Of a DNA stretch of 64,000 nt, positions 27,247 through 37,287 are shown in pieces. How positions within the stretch are numbered: position 1 is the stretch's first letter; every line of letters begins with the position of its first letter. Position numbers and translations under genes: made by a program. The stretch is from Candidatus Delongbacteria bacterium (lineage in GTDB: Bacteria; UBA4055): the NCBI GenBank assembly GCA_016937995.1, contig JAFGVM010000031.1:1-64000 (forward strand), given 5' to 3'. The notes below the pieces were generated by a model that saw nothing but the letters and a program-made list of their open reading frames with translations, made no database searches and was not told the origin of the DNA.

Positions 27247-29430
27247 TTAGTCTATTAAAGAGAGTTCTTTTTTGATAAGTTCGATTTCTTTGCTTAGATC
27301 CATATTATTGTTGTTTTTTATCATTAGATTATAAAATTTTAAAGATTCGGAATAGTAATGAAGAGCCAGTGCCGGTTCATTATGTTCCTTATATATGTTA
27401 CCGAGATTTTTATTCACACCGGCAAGAATGATATTGTTATTTGATAGCAAACCCAATTCAATGCATGAATTGAAATAATCTATAGATAATTCGCTTTTTT
27501 TCATACTATAGTAAATTTTTCCAAGAATGTTATAGCAATATATAAGATATTTGTGATTATTATATGAGTGTGAAAGATCGATAAGTTCATTTAAAATTTC
27601 AATAGATTCAGAATACTTTCTCAGTAGATAAAGAGTTTTCCCTAAATAGTACAGATTTTCAAAATAAATGTAATTATTTTGATATAATTTATACTTTGAG
27701 CAGGATAACCTAAAAAGAGTTTCAGCATTATTTAATTTATTTTGATTATAGTTGTAAAGGCCTGTTTTATAATTGGATTCTGCTATGTAACTTTCTTTTT
27801 TTATTTCTTTAGATAAATCTATTATTTTTTTATGAAATCTATCAATTTTAGTTTTATCTGGATTGATCGAGTTTATATATATTGAGAGAGAATTTCTCAA
27901 TGAGTGAATTATTAATACAACATTATTTGTATCTTTAGCGATTTTTTCTTGTCGTAGATAATTCAATTTTGCTGATCTGAAATCTCCTTGAATGTAATAT
28001 ATATTTCCTAGGATACCATAGCCTTTTGCTAAAAAAGTTCTGTTGTTCGTTCTTTTAGAGTATTTAATTAGTTTATTTGTTAATTTTAGTGAATTATCCA
28101 GATTTCCAGAATTAATGTTTTTTGTAATGAAAGTTTGATGAAACTCAAAGTAAGAGTTTTTATCCTTAATTAATTCAAAATCATTTAACGCCTTATTAAA
28201 ATAATTATCTGCTTCTTTTGTTCTTGCCAATATATAACTTATCATTCCAAGATAAAAATTGGTTTTAGCGGAATATTCATACAGCTTTAATTTATTATAA
28301 ATAATGAGACTATTATTATAAAATTCTTTAGATAAGCTAAAATTATCCAGATGATAATAAATGTCAGCCTGTTTCAGTAAAGAATTTGCTTTTAATTCAT
28401 CAACATTTTCACAGCTTAATGATGTTAAATATACTTTGTTATACAATTCAAGTGCATTTTCAAAATCAAAGCTTATCTTTGCCATATCTCCCAGTTTTTC
28501 AATTTCTTCGATAACACTTGTTAAAATATTTCTTTGGTATTTTGGTAATGAAATAACATTCCAGTAGTTGTTAAAACTGATGATCTTATTTGCATCCTGA
28601 ATGAAGTCATCAATAAAGATGGGTGGAATAATAAAGTTGCTTTCTAGTTCCTGAATGCTTTTTTCAGTAATAAGCTTTTTATATGTTTCATGGAAAAGAT
28701 CTTCAATCCCGTAAGATTTTACATAATCTAATTTAGAGTTTTTTGGAAATTTCGGTTTTGATATAAACTCCAGATCAACACCGTATTTATCTTTGATAAA
28801 TCTGTTAAATATTATTTTATTACCCTGTTGATCCAAAGATTCCAGGTTAGTTTTGATTTTCGATATATTTTTAAATTGCTCCAGTCCCTGAATGTTAGAA
28901 AGGATATAATCCATGAAAACACATAAGTTAGTATTATCCTTGAAAGAGCTGAATCCAATAAAATGATTGTTTGAATTATTGTCTGTTATGTTTATTTGAT
29001 AAAGAGAATAAACTTCACCGTATTTAACTGTTTGAGAAAGCACATTGATATATATATTTAAAAAACTAACTTCATTTATTTTATTCACGTTATTTTTTAA
29101 TTTACCAAGTTTTCTAGAGATCAGTGAAACATCACAATCAAGGTTGAGTTTTTCTTTAATTTCAGCGTTTGTTAATCCGGGAGATCTATCTTTTATTTTT
29201 TTTATTTTTAATATGGTTTTCTGATCAAGTTTTACTTTTTGTCTATCTTCTCTTTTCTTTCTGTAGGTAAAGCTGTCCTCTCCTAAAAGATCAAAATTCC
29301 TGATCCATTTTGATACTGTTATCCTGTTTAAATTATAAAATTTTGATGCATTGCTGATATTACTGTGCAAAGCAAATTCACATACTTCTTTTTTAAATTC
29401 AGGGGTATATATAACTCTCTTTTTTCCCAT
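27247..29430 (-). CDS. Transposase-derived HTH/integrase-like N-terminus fused to TPR domain (putative regulator)
   Basis: GKKRVIYTPEFKKEVCEFALHSNISNASKFYNLNRITVSKWIRNF (IS HTH), rve-like middle (YQINITDNNSNNHFIGFSSFKDNTNLCVFMDYIL...IEDLFHETYKKL), then multiple TPRs. Confidence 0.7.
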   Translation of the reverse strand: MGKKRVIYTPEFKKEVCEFALHSNISNASKFYNLNRITVSKWIRNFDLLGEDSFTYRKKREDRQKVKLDQKTILKIKKIKDRSPGLTNAEIKEKLNLDCDVSLISRKLGKLKNNVNKINEVSFLNIYINVLSQTVKYGEVYSLYQINITDNNSNNHFIGFSSFKDNTNLCVFMDYILSNIQGLEQFKNISKIKTNLESLDQQGNKIIFNRFIKDKYGVDLEFISKPKFPKNSKLDYVKSYGIEDLFHETYKKLITEKSIQELESNFIIPPIFIDDFIQDANKIISFNNYWNVISLPKYQRNILTSVIEEIEKLGDMAKISFDFENALELYNKVYLTSLSCENVDELKANSLLKQADIYYHLDNFSLSKEFYNNSLIIYNKLKLYEYSAKTNFYLGMISYILARTKEADNYFNKALNDFELIKDKNSYFEFHQTFITKNINSGNLDNSLKLTNKLIKYSKRTNNRTFLAKGYGILGNIYYIQGDFRSAKLNYLRQEKIAKDTNNVVLIIHSLRNSLSIYINSINPDKTKIDRFHKKIIDLSKEIKKESYIAESNYKTGLYNYNQNKLNNAETLFRLSCSKYKLYQNNYIYFENLYYLGKTLYLLRKYSESIEILNELIDLSHSYNNHKYLIYCYNILGKIYYSMKKSELSIDYFNSCIELGLLSNNNIILAGVNKNLGNIYKEHNEPALALHYYSESLKFYNLMIKNNNNMDLSKEIELIKKELSLID

Positions 29431-29589
29431 TTAACCTATAGTTGCAGATGTTAGAATTAGTAAGTACAAAATCAAAATATATTAAATTATTGAAATTATC
29501 AAGAAATTTTATTTATAGTTCATATGTAAAATTATTTATCTTGAATCAAAGACCAAAATTTATATATTACTATAAGGGGGAAATAAATT

Positions 29590-29988
29590 ATGTTCATAGA
29601 AAAAGAAATAGGATCAAATTTACGCGAAGAGTTTATAGATATTACTCATACTGTCAGGGATGCGGTGGTTGAGTCAGGGATAATGAATGGTATTATTACG
29701 ATATTTGTACCACATACAACAGCAGGTATCACGATAAATGAAAATGCGGATCCTGATGTCAGGACAGATATTATTCACGGGTTAAGTTCATTCGGATTTG
29801 ATTCAATGGATTTCAGGCATGTAGAAGGGAATTCATCAGCTCATATTAAATCAACATTGACAGGCAGTAGTGTGACTGTAATTCTTAAAGATGGTGAATT
29901 AGTTCTAGGCACTTGGCAGGGTATATATTTTTGTGAGTATGATGGACCAAGAAGAAGGAAGATTCAGATAAAGATATCCGGAAGTTAA
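29590..29988 (+). CDS. YjbQ/UPF0047 family protein
   Basis: IFVPHTTAGITINENADPDVRTDI...LGTWQGIYFCEYDGPRRRKI. Confidence 0.93.
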   Translation: MFIEKEIGSNLREEFIDITHTVRDAVVESGIMNGIITIFVPHTTAGITINENADPDVRTDIIHGLSSFGFDSMDFRHVEGNSSAHIKSTLTGSSVTVILKDGELVLGTWQGIYFCEYDGPRRRKIQIKISGS

Positions 29989-29997
29989 ATTCTAACT

Positions 29998-31224
29998 TTA
30001 TTCGTAATGCAATGCTTCGATAGGGTTCATATTTGCGGCTTTTCTGGCCGGTAAAAATCCTGATATCAAACCAACAGATACTGATACAACAAAAGAAACA
30101 ATAATTGATACAAACGTTACACTTGTATCCCATTCAGCGTATTTAGAAATTGCATATGTCATTATTATTCCAAGAATGATGCCAAGAACACCACCGATCA
30201 GACTGATCATTCCTGCTTCAGATAAAAATTGAATGGTAATAGATCTTTTTGTAGCACCAACAGCCATTCTAAGACCAATCTCCTTTCGTCTTTCCAATGC
30301 ATTTGCCAGCATAATATTGGTGATGCCGATACCTCCCACAAGTAATGAAATAGAAGCTATTGTTCCCATTACGATATTAAAGATCTGCTGAGTTTTCTGT
30401 GCCTGTGATAATAATTCTCTCGGAAGTATTATCTTATAATCCTTCTGGTCGTTATGGATCCTTTTTAATATAGATCCGATCACTTCAGAAAGTTTGAAAA
30501 CATTATCATCATTTTGAGTTTGAACTGTAATTCTGTCGACATTTGCTTCATGTGGAGATTTACCGTGACGTTTTATCATAGTGTTCAAAGGTATTATGAT
30601 GGCGTTCTCGTTGCTTGCAATTTTTATTTTATCAGTTGATTTGTCAGAACCGGATCTGGATCTGAATATTCCTATGATATTAAATCTCTGATCATAGATC
30701 TTTATTGACCTTCCGATCGGATCTTCTCCGATAAAATATTTATTAGCGATCTTATCGCTGATAACACAAACCATCTTAAAGTTAAGATTATCATCACTAT
30801 TAAAAAATCTGCCATTTCTCAATAGAATATTTTTGATCTTGAGAAAATTCTCATTTGTTGCAATTATATCGGTCTTTGAGATCGCTGTTCCCATTGTAAC
30901 ATCTACAGTTGAGTAGATCTCAGAAATGACAATCGATTTAGAGAGTGTACTTGAAATAATGTGCGAGTCTTTTGTTGTTAATCCCCGGGATAAATTTTTT
31001 GATATATCACCATCAATGAAATCATCTTTAGCGATATTGTCAATAATAACATTATTTAATCCAAGTAGTTTGATCTGATCGATCAGCTCTTTCTTGGCTC
31101 CCTCACTTATTGACATCATTGAAATAACTGCTGCCACACCAAAAATGATCCCAAGTGTAGTAAGAAAAGATCTAAAAACATTATGTCCTAATGATTCGAA
31201 AGCTATTATAATATCTGTCATCAT
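29998..31224 (-). CDS. MacB-like ABC transporter permease (FtsX family)
   Basis: N-terminal LTTLGIIFGVAAVISMMSISEGA; C-terminal GGIGITNIMLANALERRKEIGLRMAVGATKR. Confidence 0.92.
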   Translation of the reverse strand: MMTDIIIAFESLGHNVFRSFLTTLGIIFGVAAVISMMSISEGAKKELIDQIKLLGLNNVIIDNIAKDDFIDGDISKNLSRGLTTKDSHIISSTLSKSIVISEIYSTVDVTMGTAISKTDIIATNENFLKIKNILLRNGRFFNSDDNLNFKMVCVISDKIANKYFIGEDPIGRSIKIYDQRFNIIGIFRSRSGSDKSTDKIKIASNENAIIIPLNTMIKRHGKSPHEANVDRITVQTQNDDNVFKLSEVIGSILKRIHNDQKDYKIILPRELLSQAQKTQQIFNIVMGTIASISLLVGGIGITNIMLANALERRKEIGLRMAVGATKRSITIQFLSEAGMISLIGGVLGIILGIIMTYAISKYAEWDTSVTFVSIIVSFVVSVSVGLISGFLPARKAANMNPIEALHYE

Positions 31225-31235
31225 TTTATTTGCAT

Positions 31236-32423
31236 TTACTTAGGAAAACATATCAGGAAGGATGAACCTTTACCTAATTCTGACATCACTGATATTTCAC
31301 CTTTGTAAGAATTGACCATTTGTTTTGTTATCATTAGTCCCAAACCTGAACCTTTCCCAAATTCTTTTGTGGTAAATCCGGTCTCAAAGATTTTATTAAT
31401 ATATTTCTCACTGATACCACAACCGGTATCTTCGATAATGGTGCAAATCCTGTCATTTTTACTAAAACTCTTAATTGAAATTGATCTTTCTTCTGAATCT
31501 GAAACAGCATCGATAGCATTTTTTATTAAATTGGAAAATATTTGATCAAAATGTACTCTAATTCCCAGAATATTGGGTAAGCTACCATCAAGATCAGTGT
31601 AAAAGTTGATCTTATCAGAGTATTTTAATTTAAAAGTAAACTTATCCACCAGAGTGATTATTACATCATTTAAGCTGACAGGTATATTCTTAACAAGGTT
31701 GGCATCTTTAGCAGTTAGAGTGATGCTCCTTATCATTTCTTCCATCTTAATAAAACTTTCATCAATTAACTGCATTATGGTCTTAATTTGTGGTTGTATA
31801 TCAGAATTTTTATTTATTTCATCTTCAAGTAACTGATAACCTGTGATCAGGGTTTGCAAAGGGCTGTTAAGATTATGAACGATTGATGCGGAAAATTTTC
31901 CAATTTCATAGAATTTTTCCATCTCATTTATCTTAGAAGATTTTTTTAATACATCCTGGATCAATGTTTCATTTGTTCTTTCAAGCACCAGGTTCTGCAG
32001 TTTGATCTTTTCTTTCATTTTTTTATGCTCTAATCCCTGATTGATCACCTGTATCAGCTGACTTGCGTCAACAGGTTTAAAAAGAAAAGAAAAGATGTGG
32101 CCTTTATTTACAGCTCTTACAATATCTTTTTTATCAGAGTTCCCACTCAAAATGATCTTGGTTATATCAGGATGTTCATTATGAATCTTTTCAACAAGTT
32201 CGCAACCTCTCATTCCAGGCATCATTTCATCTGATATGAGCAGATCGATGTCATTATTTTCTATTATTAAAGCTACTTCTGTTGGATCCAGAGTTGTGAA
32301 AACAGTAAAATATCTTTCAAGGATCATTCTCAATGAATTTAACGTCAGTTCTTCATCGTCAACTATTAAGATATTAGCTGTTCTCTGGTCAATATCTATA
32401 TCCCGAGGTGTAAGATCAACCAT
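31236..32423 (-). CDS. Response regulator-histidine kinase hybrid
   Basis: Receiver (ILIVDDEELTLNSLRMIL...LLISDEMMPGMRG) then HisKA/HATPase (SIVHNLNSPLQTL; GTGCGISEKYINKIFETGFTTKEFGKGSGLGL). Confidence 0.9.
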   Translation of the reverse strand: MVDLTPRDIDIDQRTANILIVDDEELTLNSLRMILERYFTVFTTLDPTEVALIIENNDIDLLISDEMMPGMRGCELVEKIHNEHPDITKIILSGNSDKKDIVRAVNKGHIFSFLFKPVDASQLIQVINQGLEHKKMKEKIKLQNLVLERTNETLIQDVLKKSSKINEMEKFYEIGKFSASIVHNLNSPLQTLITGYQLLEDEINKNSDIQPQIKTIMQLIDESFIKMEEMIRSITLTAKDANLVKNIPVSLNDVIITLVDKFTFKLKYSDKINFYTDLDGSLPNILGIRVHFDQIFSNLIKNAIDAVSDSEERSISIKSFSKNDRICTIIEDTGCGISEKYINKIFETGFTTKEFGKGSGLGLMITKQMVNSYKGEISVMSELGKGSSFLICFPK

Positions 32424-32577
32424 ATTTTTCCGATAATAATTATATTAGTCAGCAAATTATAAACAATATGTTTAATAATATCAAGAAAGAAACGATGTTT
32501 AAATGTTGACTATTGTTGCCGGGAGTGCTAAATTAATCAATGTAAAAAAAATATTTTTATCAGATGAAAGAAATTGA

Positions 32578-33375
32578 ATGAAAATTCTAGCTAATAATAT
32601 AAGAAAAGATATAGTTAATATGATATTTGAAGCGGGTTCGGGACATTTGGGTGGTTCATTGAGCCTTGTGGAATTTTTAACCGCATTGTATTTCGAGAAA
32701 TTGAAACACGATCCAGACAATCCAGATTGGCAAGAGAGGGATAGGGTTATTCTATCAAAGGGACATGCCGCTCCGGTTCTCTATTCAGTACTTGCAAGAG
32801 CCGGATATTTTCCTGTAAAACATTTACTTAGTTTACGAAAGTTAAATTCTGACCTTGAAGGGCATCCAAACATAAAAACTCCCGGGATTGAGGTTGGAAC
32901 CGGTTCGTTGGGTCAGGGTTTATCTATTGGTTGCGGATTGGCTTTATCATTCAAGAAAAAAATGATGTCAAACATTACTTACGTAATCATGGGTGACGGA
33001 GAATTACAGGAAGGTCAAAATTGGGAAGCGGCAATGTTTGCAGGAAATAATAATTTGAATAACCTCGTTGCATTTGTAGACTGGAACGATCTTCAAATAG
33101 ATGGTAAAGTTTCAGAAGTGAACGGAATTGAACCACTGGAAGCTAAATGGAAAGCTTTTAACTGGAATACAAGAGTGATCGACGGTCATAATATTGATGA
33201 GATCATTAAAACATTAAATTCAGGGGCAGATAGCGTCAAGCCATTAGTAATAATTGGAAAAACAATTAAAGGCAAAGGTATATCATTTATGGAAGATAAG
33301 GCAGAATGGCATGGAAAACCACTGAATAAAGAATTGTATATCAAAGCTATGGAGCAACTGGAAATTGAAATTTGA
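32578..33375 (+). CDS. Transketolase, N-terminal subunit
   Basis: AGSGHLGGSLSLVEFLTALYF...MGDGELQEGQNWEAAMFAG. Confidence 0.93.
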   Translation: MKILANNIRKDIVNMIFEAGSGHLGGSLSLVEFLTALYFEKLKHDPDNPDWQERDRVILSKGHAAPVLYSVLARAGYFPVKHLLSLRKLNSDLEGHPNIKTPGIEVGTGSLGQGLSIGCGLALSFKKKMMSNITYVIMGDGELQEGQNWEAAMFAGNNNLNNLVAFVDWNDLQIDGKVSEVNGIEPLEAKWKAFNWNTRVIDGHNIDEIIKTLNSGADSVKPLVIIGKTIKGKGISFMEDKAEWHGKPLNKELYIKAMEQLEIEI

Positions 33376-34339
33376 TACCGGACAGTCAATAGAAAAGATC
33401 GCGACCAGATTTGGTTATTCTGAAGCACTTATCAGGTTGCTGGATCAAAATAAAGATATATTAGTTCTTGATGCAGATCTGGCAAAATCTACAACGACAT
33501 CACTGGTTCAGGATAGGTATCCCGACCATTTTGTTGATGTTGGTATAGCGGAACAGAACTTAGTAGGTATAGCAGCCGGGATCAGCTTAAATGGCACAAC
33601 TCCTTTCATATCGACCTATGCTGCATTTTTAGCCGGTAGAGCATTTGATCAAATAAGAACTACTGTCTGTTATTCAAACTTGAATGTGAAATTTGCCGGT
33701 ATGCATACCGGGATTACAGTAGGGGAAGATGGTCCGACCCATCAAATGCTTGAGGATATTGCACTGATGAGAGTTCTTCCTAATATGACCATACTGAATC
33801 CCTGTGACTATAATGAGGCAGTAAAGGCAACATTAGCAGCTGATAATTTAAAAGGTCCGGTATATATCAGATTCGTTAGAGAATCTACAGAAGTATTTAC
33901 AAAAAAGAATGACCGGTTCGTTGTTGGAGAGGCAAATGAATTATTAAAGGGTAAAGACCTTACATTTATATCCTCAGGACCGATCCTGTACAAAGCTTTA
34001 CAGGCTGCTGAGGAACTTATCAATGAAGGATATAGTATCAGAGTTCTGAACTTCCATACAATAAAACCCCTTGATAATGATGCTATCATAAAAGCAGCTA
34101 TGGAAACTAAGGGAATACTGGTCATAGATGAGCATCAGATCTATGGGGGGCTTGGAACTGCAGTTTCAGAAGTCATAGCTATGAATAATTTAGATGTATT
34201 GTATAAATTAATTGCTGTTGAAGATAGATTTTTAACTTCAGGTAAACCTGAAGAATTACTGAATATGACTGGATTTACTAAAGAAAATATTAAGAGAATA
34301 GCAAAAGAAATGATAACTCAGAAAAAATCAGGGACATAA
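33365..34339 (+). CDS. Transketolase, C-terminal subunit
   Basis: FVDVGIAEQNLVGIAAGISLNGTTPF...HTGITVGEDGPTHQMLEDIALMR; TTG start overlapping the upstream gene. Confidence 0.93.
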   Translation: MKFDTGQSIEKIATRFGYSEALIRLLDQNKDILVLDADLAKSTTTSLVQDRYPDHFVDVGIAEQNLVGIAAGISLNGTTPFISTYAAFLAGRAFDQIRTTVCYSNLNVKFAGMHTGITVGEDGPTHQMLEDIALMRVLPNMTILNPCDYNEAVKATLAADNLKGPVYIRFVRESTEVFTKKNDRFVVGEANELLKGKDLTFISSGPILYKALQAAEELINEGYSIRVLNFHTIKPLDNDAIIKAAMETKGILVIDEHQIYGGLGTAVSEVIAMNNLDVLYKLIAVEDRFLTSGKPEELLNMTGFTKENIKRIAKEMITQKKSGT

Positions 34340-35290
34340 ATGAAGAAATTATTTCTCATATCTATCATTACAATTATGTGTGTTACTTTCTCTCAATCAA
34401 TTGAATTTACGCTTAGAACAATATATTTGAAAGCTGATAAAGATATGAGGGATAAACTGACTGCATATAATAAACTGCTTGAAGACAAACTAAATACGTA
34501 TGACTGGAAATTCCCTCATAATGACTTTGAAGGAATAAGTACAAATATCAACCTGAACATTGAAAAATCAACAAGTGAAGGTAAATTCGAAGGAATGATC
34601 ACTATAAGCAGTGGGTTGATAACAAAAAACAGAGTCAGTGTTCCTCTAAAAAAGGATATATATTATAACGAGCAGGATGTAGTGTTCAGCCTGGATGTAA
34701 ATCTTGAACCTGATCTGGACAGTAAAGTACCTTCATCAATAGAAAATATTTTGAGATTTTACGGATATCTGATCTTAGGTGAGAATTTTGACAGATTATC
34801 GTATACTGATCAGAAAAATTTCAAGCTGGAAGGTGAATATTATTATCTCCAGATATATGAGTTTGAAAATCTTCTAAACAGTGCCCAGGAAAGAAAGAAC
34901 TGGAATAAAAGACTGGATATTATAAATGATATAAAATTAAATAACAACATCAGGCAAAGAAAATTGAATGCTTTTATCTATAATGCTACATATTTTATAA
35001 ACACCGGCAGATCAAAAAGAGCCGAATACTTTGTCGAGCCGATCTATAGTATTCTGAGTTCTAATGAAAAATACGATCAGGAAACTTTTTTTAAAAATAA
35101 TTATTTTGCATTAGCAGAGATTTTTGCATTAGTACCTGATACAACTTATATAAATTTTCTGATCGATAAAGATCCGGCTCATAAATCAATTTATTCAGGT
35201 AAATTACCAAAGATCAGCCCAAAAGTTAATGAGGAAAAAAGTAATATTAATAGAGTTCCTCAGAACGATCTTGATATCCTGAAAAGGTAA
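34340..35290 (+). CDS. DUF4835-like (PorD-type) secreted protein
   Basis: Signal peptide; NTYDWKFPHNDFEGISTNINLNIE...ILRFYGYLILGENFDRLS. Confidence 0.55.
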   Translation: MKKLFLISIITIMCVTFSQSIEFTLRTIYLKADKDMRDKLTAYNKLLEDKLNTYDWKFPHNDFEGISTNINLNIEKSTSEGKFEGMITISSGLITKNRVSVPLKKDIYYNEQDVVFSLDVNLEPDLDSKVPSSIENILRFYGYLILGENFDRLSYTDQKNFKLEGEYYYLQIYEFENLLNSAQERKNWNKRLDIINDIKLNNNIRQRKLNAFIYNATYFINTGRSKRAEYFVEPIYSILSSNEKYDQETFFKNNYFALAEIFALVPDTTYINFLIDKDPAHKSIYSGKLPKISPKVNEEKSNINRVPQNDLDILKR

Positions 35291-35391
35291 TTTTAAATAT
35301 TCTGCAATACCACTCCATGAGAAATATTTATTGCGTTTTTTTGAAAAATAAATTAGCTTAAGTATGATTTGAAGCTAACAAAAATTAGGAA

Positions 35392-36387
35392 ATGGCTATG
35401 AAAAGTATAATTTATTTAATAGTAGCAAGCTTAATGCTTGTAGGATGTTCTGCAGAGAGATTTGTACTGCTGTCTGATGGAGAATATCTTGAAGAATTGG
35501 CATTAGTAACTAATAGTGATAAAAGTGTGATGTTCTCAAACGGGGGAGATAATAAGAAAAATATTGTCTTTAACGTATGGGATGAGGAAAGTGAATCATA
35601 TAATATCTCTTTGAAGGATTATGTTTTCTCAAACAGAGTTTCTGAAAAAACTACCGGTCCTCAGAATTACTTTCTTTTTCCTAATTTATGCAATGCTACA
35701 AATCAGATCGTTTTTCAATACTGGGACAGAGACAATTTTGATATTTATTACGTGGATGCATTTAAGGACCATGCTAAAACACAGGTAACACATACAACAG
35801 ATAATGAATATAATCCTTCATGGTCTCCTGATGGTAAATTCGTTGTTTATGAGCAGGGTGTCCCTCCGTTATCACTTGCTGAAGAAACAAGTGAAACCTA
35901 TGATGCTGTTGTATATGATGAGGAGTTTATCAGGGATAATAAGTTGTGGTTAAAAAACATCGAAACAAATGATACTAAATTGTTAGGAAGAGGCAGTTAT
36001 CCAAAGATATCTCCTGATGGAACAAAAATAGTATATGTTTCATACGAACTGGATGCTGATGAAAATATTATAGGTTGTATATGGGTAATGGGAATAAATG
36101 GAGCGATGCCGTTGCAACTGACGAACAGAGATCAGGGTTATGCAACTATGCCGAACTGGAGTCCAGATGGTAAGAGTATCGTATATCAATCTTATTCTGA
36201 ATATAAACCTGATACTGATATTTATACAATTAGTGCTGATGGAGGGGCTGCAATGTGTCATACAAAGAATACATCTGAGGATTTTGCACCATATTGGTCT
36301 ACCGACGGATATATCTACTTCTCATCGGACAGAGTTTCTTTTCCTCATCACTATAATATCTGGAGATTTAAGATTCCTACGAATTAA
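35392..36387 (+). CDS. TolB-like beta-propeller lipoprotein
   Basis: Lipobox-like LMLVGCSAE; repeated NPSWSPDGKFVVY / MPNWSPDGKSIVYQS / APYWSTDGYIYFSSD. Confidence 0.8.
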   Translation: MAMKSIIYLIVASLMLVGCSAERFVLLSDGEYLEELALVTNSDKSVMFSNGGDNKKNIVFNVWDEESESYNISLKDYVFSNRVSEKTTGPQNYFLFPNLCNATNQIVFQYWDRDNFDIYYVDAFKDHAKTQVTHTTDNEYNPSWSPDGKFVVYEQGVPPLSLAEETSETYDAVVYDEEFIRDNKLWLKNIETNDTKLLGRGSYPKISPDGTKIVYVSYELDADENIIGCIWVMGINGAMPLQLTNRDQGYATMPNWSPDGKSIVYQSYSEYKPDTDIYTISADGGAAMCHTKNTSEDFAPYWSTDGYIYFSSDRVSFPHHYNIWRFKIPTN

Positions 36388-36407
36388 TTACTTTTAGAAA
36401 TATTACG

Positions 36408-36435
36408 AAAAAAGACGCTTTTAAGCGTCTTTTTT
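36408..36435. terminator. Bidirectional terminator
   Basis: aaaaagacgcttttaagcgtctttttt. Confidence 0.85.
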
Positions 36436-36513
36436 GTATTATTCTTATTACTTTTGCATGACCAAAAGTAATCATCCCGATTTATCGGGATCAAGAAAAA
36501 GTTAAGGAAACTA

Positions 36514-37155
36514 TTATTTCTTCCTGACGGGGCAGTATTTTACTTTGCAGAGTTCACATTTTGGGCCTATTGGTCGGCAGATTGTTTGCCCGAAAGCAAC
36601 AAGAAGATCATTGATCTCACTCCAGTACTTTTTAGGTATCTTCTCCATCAGAGAAAATTCAGTTTCCTCAGGATCTTTGGTATTATGAATTCCCCAGCGG
36701 TTTGAAATCCTGTGAACATGAGTGTCAACACATATAGTATCCTGCCCGTATCCTAACGAAAGTACAAGATTGGCAGTCTTTCTACCAATACCTTTGAATT
36801 TAAGCAGTTCATCCAGTGAGTCAGGTACTTTAGAACCATATTTATCTATGAGTATTTGTGAAATTTCAATAAGAGTTTTTGATTTCTGTTTGTAAAACCC
36901 AACGGGGTAAATAAGTTTTCTTACTTCTTCTTCGTGAAGCTTAATCATTTTTTCAGGAGTGTCAGCTTTCTCAAAGATCTTGTATGATGCCTGAGCGGTT
37001 ACTTCATCTTTTGTTCTCAGAGATAATAAAGTTGAGACTAATACTTTGTAAGGATCCTTTGTTTGGACAGAGATCAATGTAACTATAGGTGCATTCCAAT
37101 TTTTATACTCTTCTCTCAGTATTTGAATGTTTTCAATGAATTGTTTTGTATTCAT
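36514..37155 (-). CDS. nth: Endonuclease III
   Basis: LLKFKGIGRKTANLVLSLGYGQDTICVDTHVHRISNRWG; C-terminal CX6CX2CX5C cluster. Confidence 0.95.
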   Translation of the reverse strand: MNTKQFIENIQILREEYKNWNAPIVTLISVQTKDPYKVLVSTLLSLRTKDEVTAQASYKIFEKADTPEKMIKLHEEEVRKLIYPVGFYKQKSKTLIEISQILIDKYGSKVPDSLDELLKFKGIGRKTANLVLSLGYGQDTICVDTHVHRISNRWGIHNTKDPEETEFSLMEKIPKKYWSEINDLLVAFGQTICRPIGPKCELCKVKYCPVRKK

Positions 37156-37287
37156 AATTTTCTTTTAAATTTAATTGCGATTTTATACGAATAAGAACAA
37201 ATTTACAGAAATAATCTACAATAGACAATGTAAATGTAGGGGGCTAAGATCTGCGTACCTTACAAATAACAACAGCAGGAGTAAATA

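Noticed and set aside
27247-29430. Active insertion sequence
   Set aside because: No terminal inverted repeats seen, long TPR fusion, and the expected TDNG catalytic block is missing.
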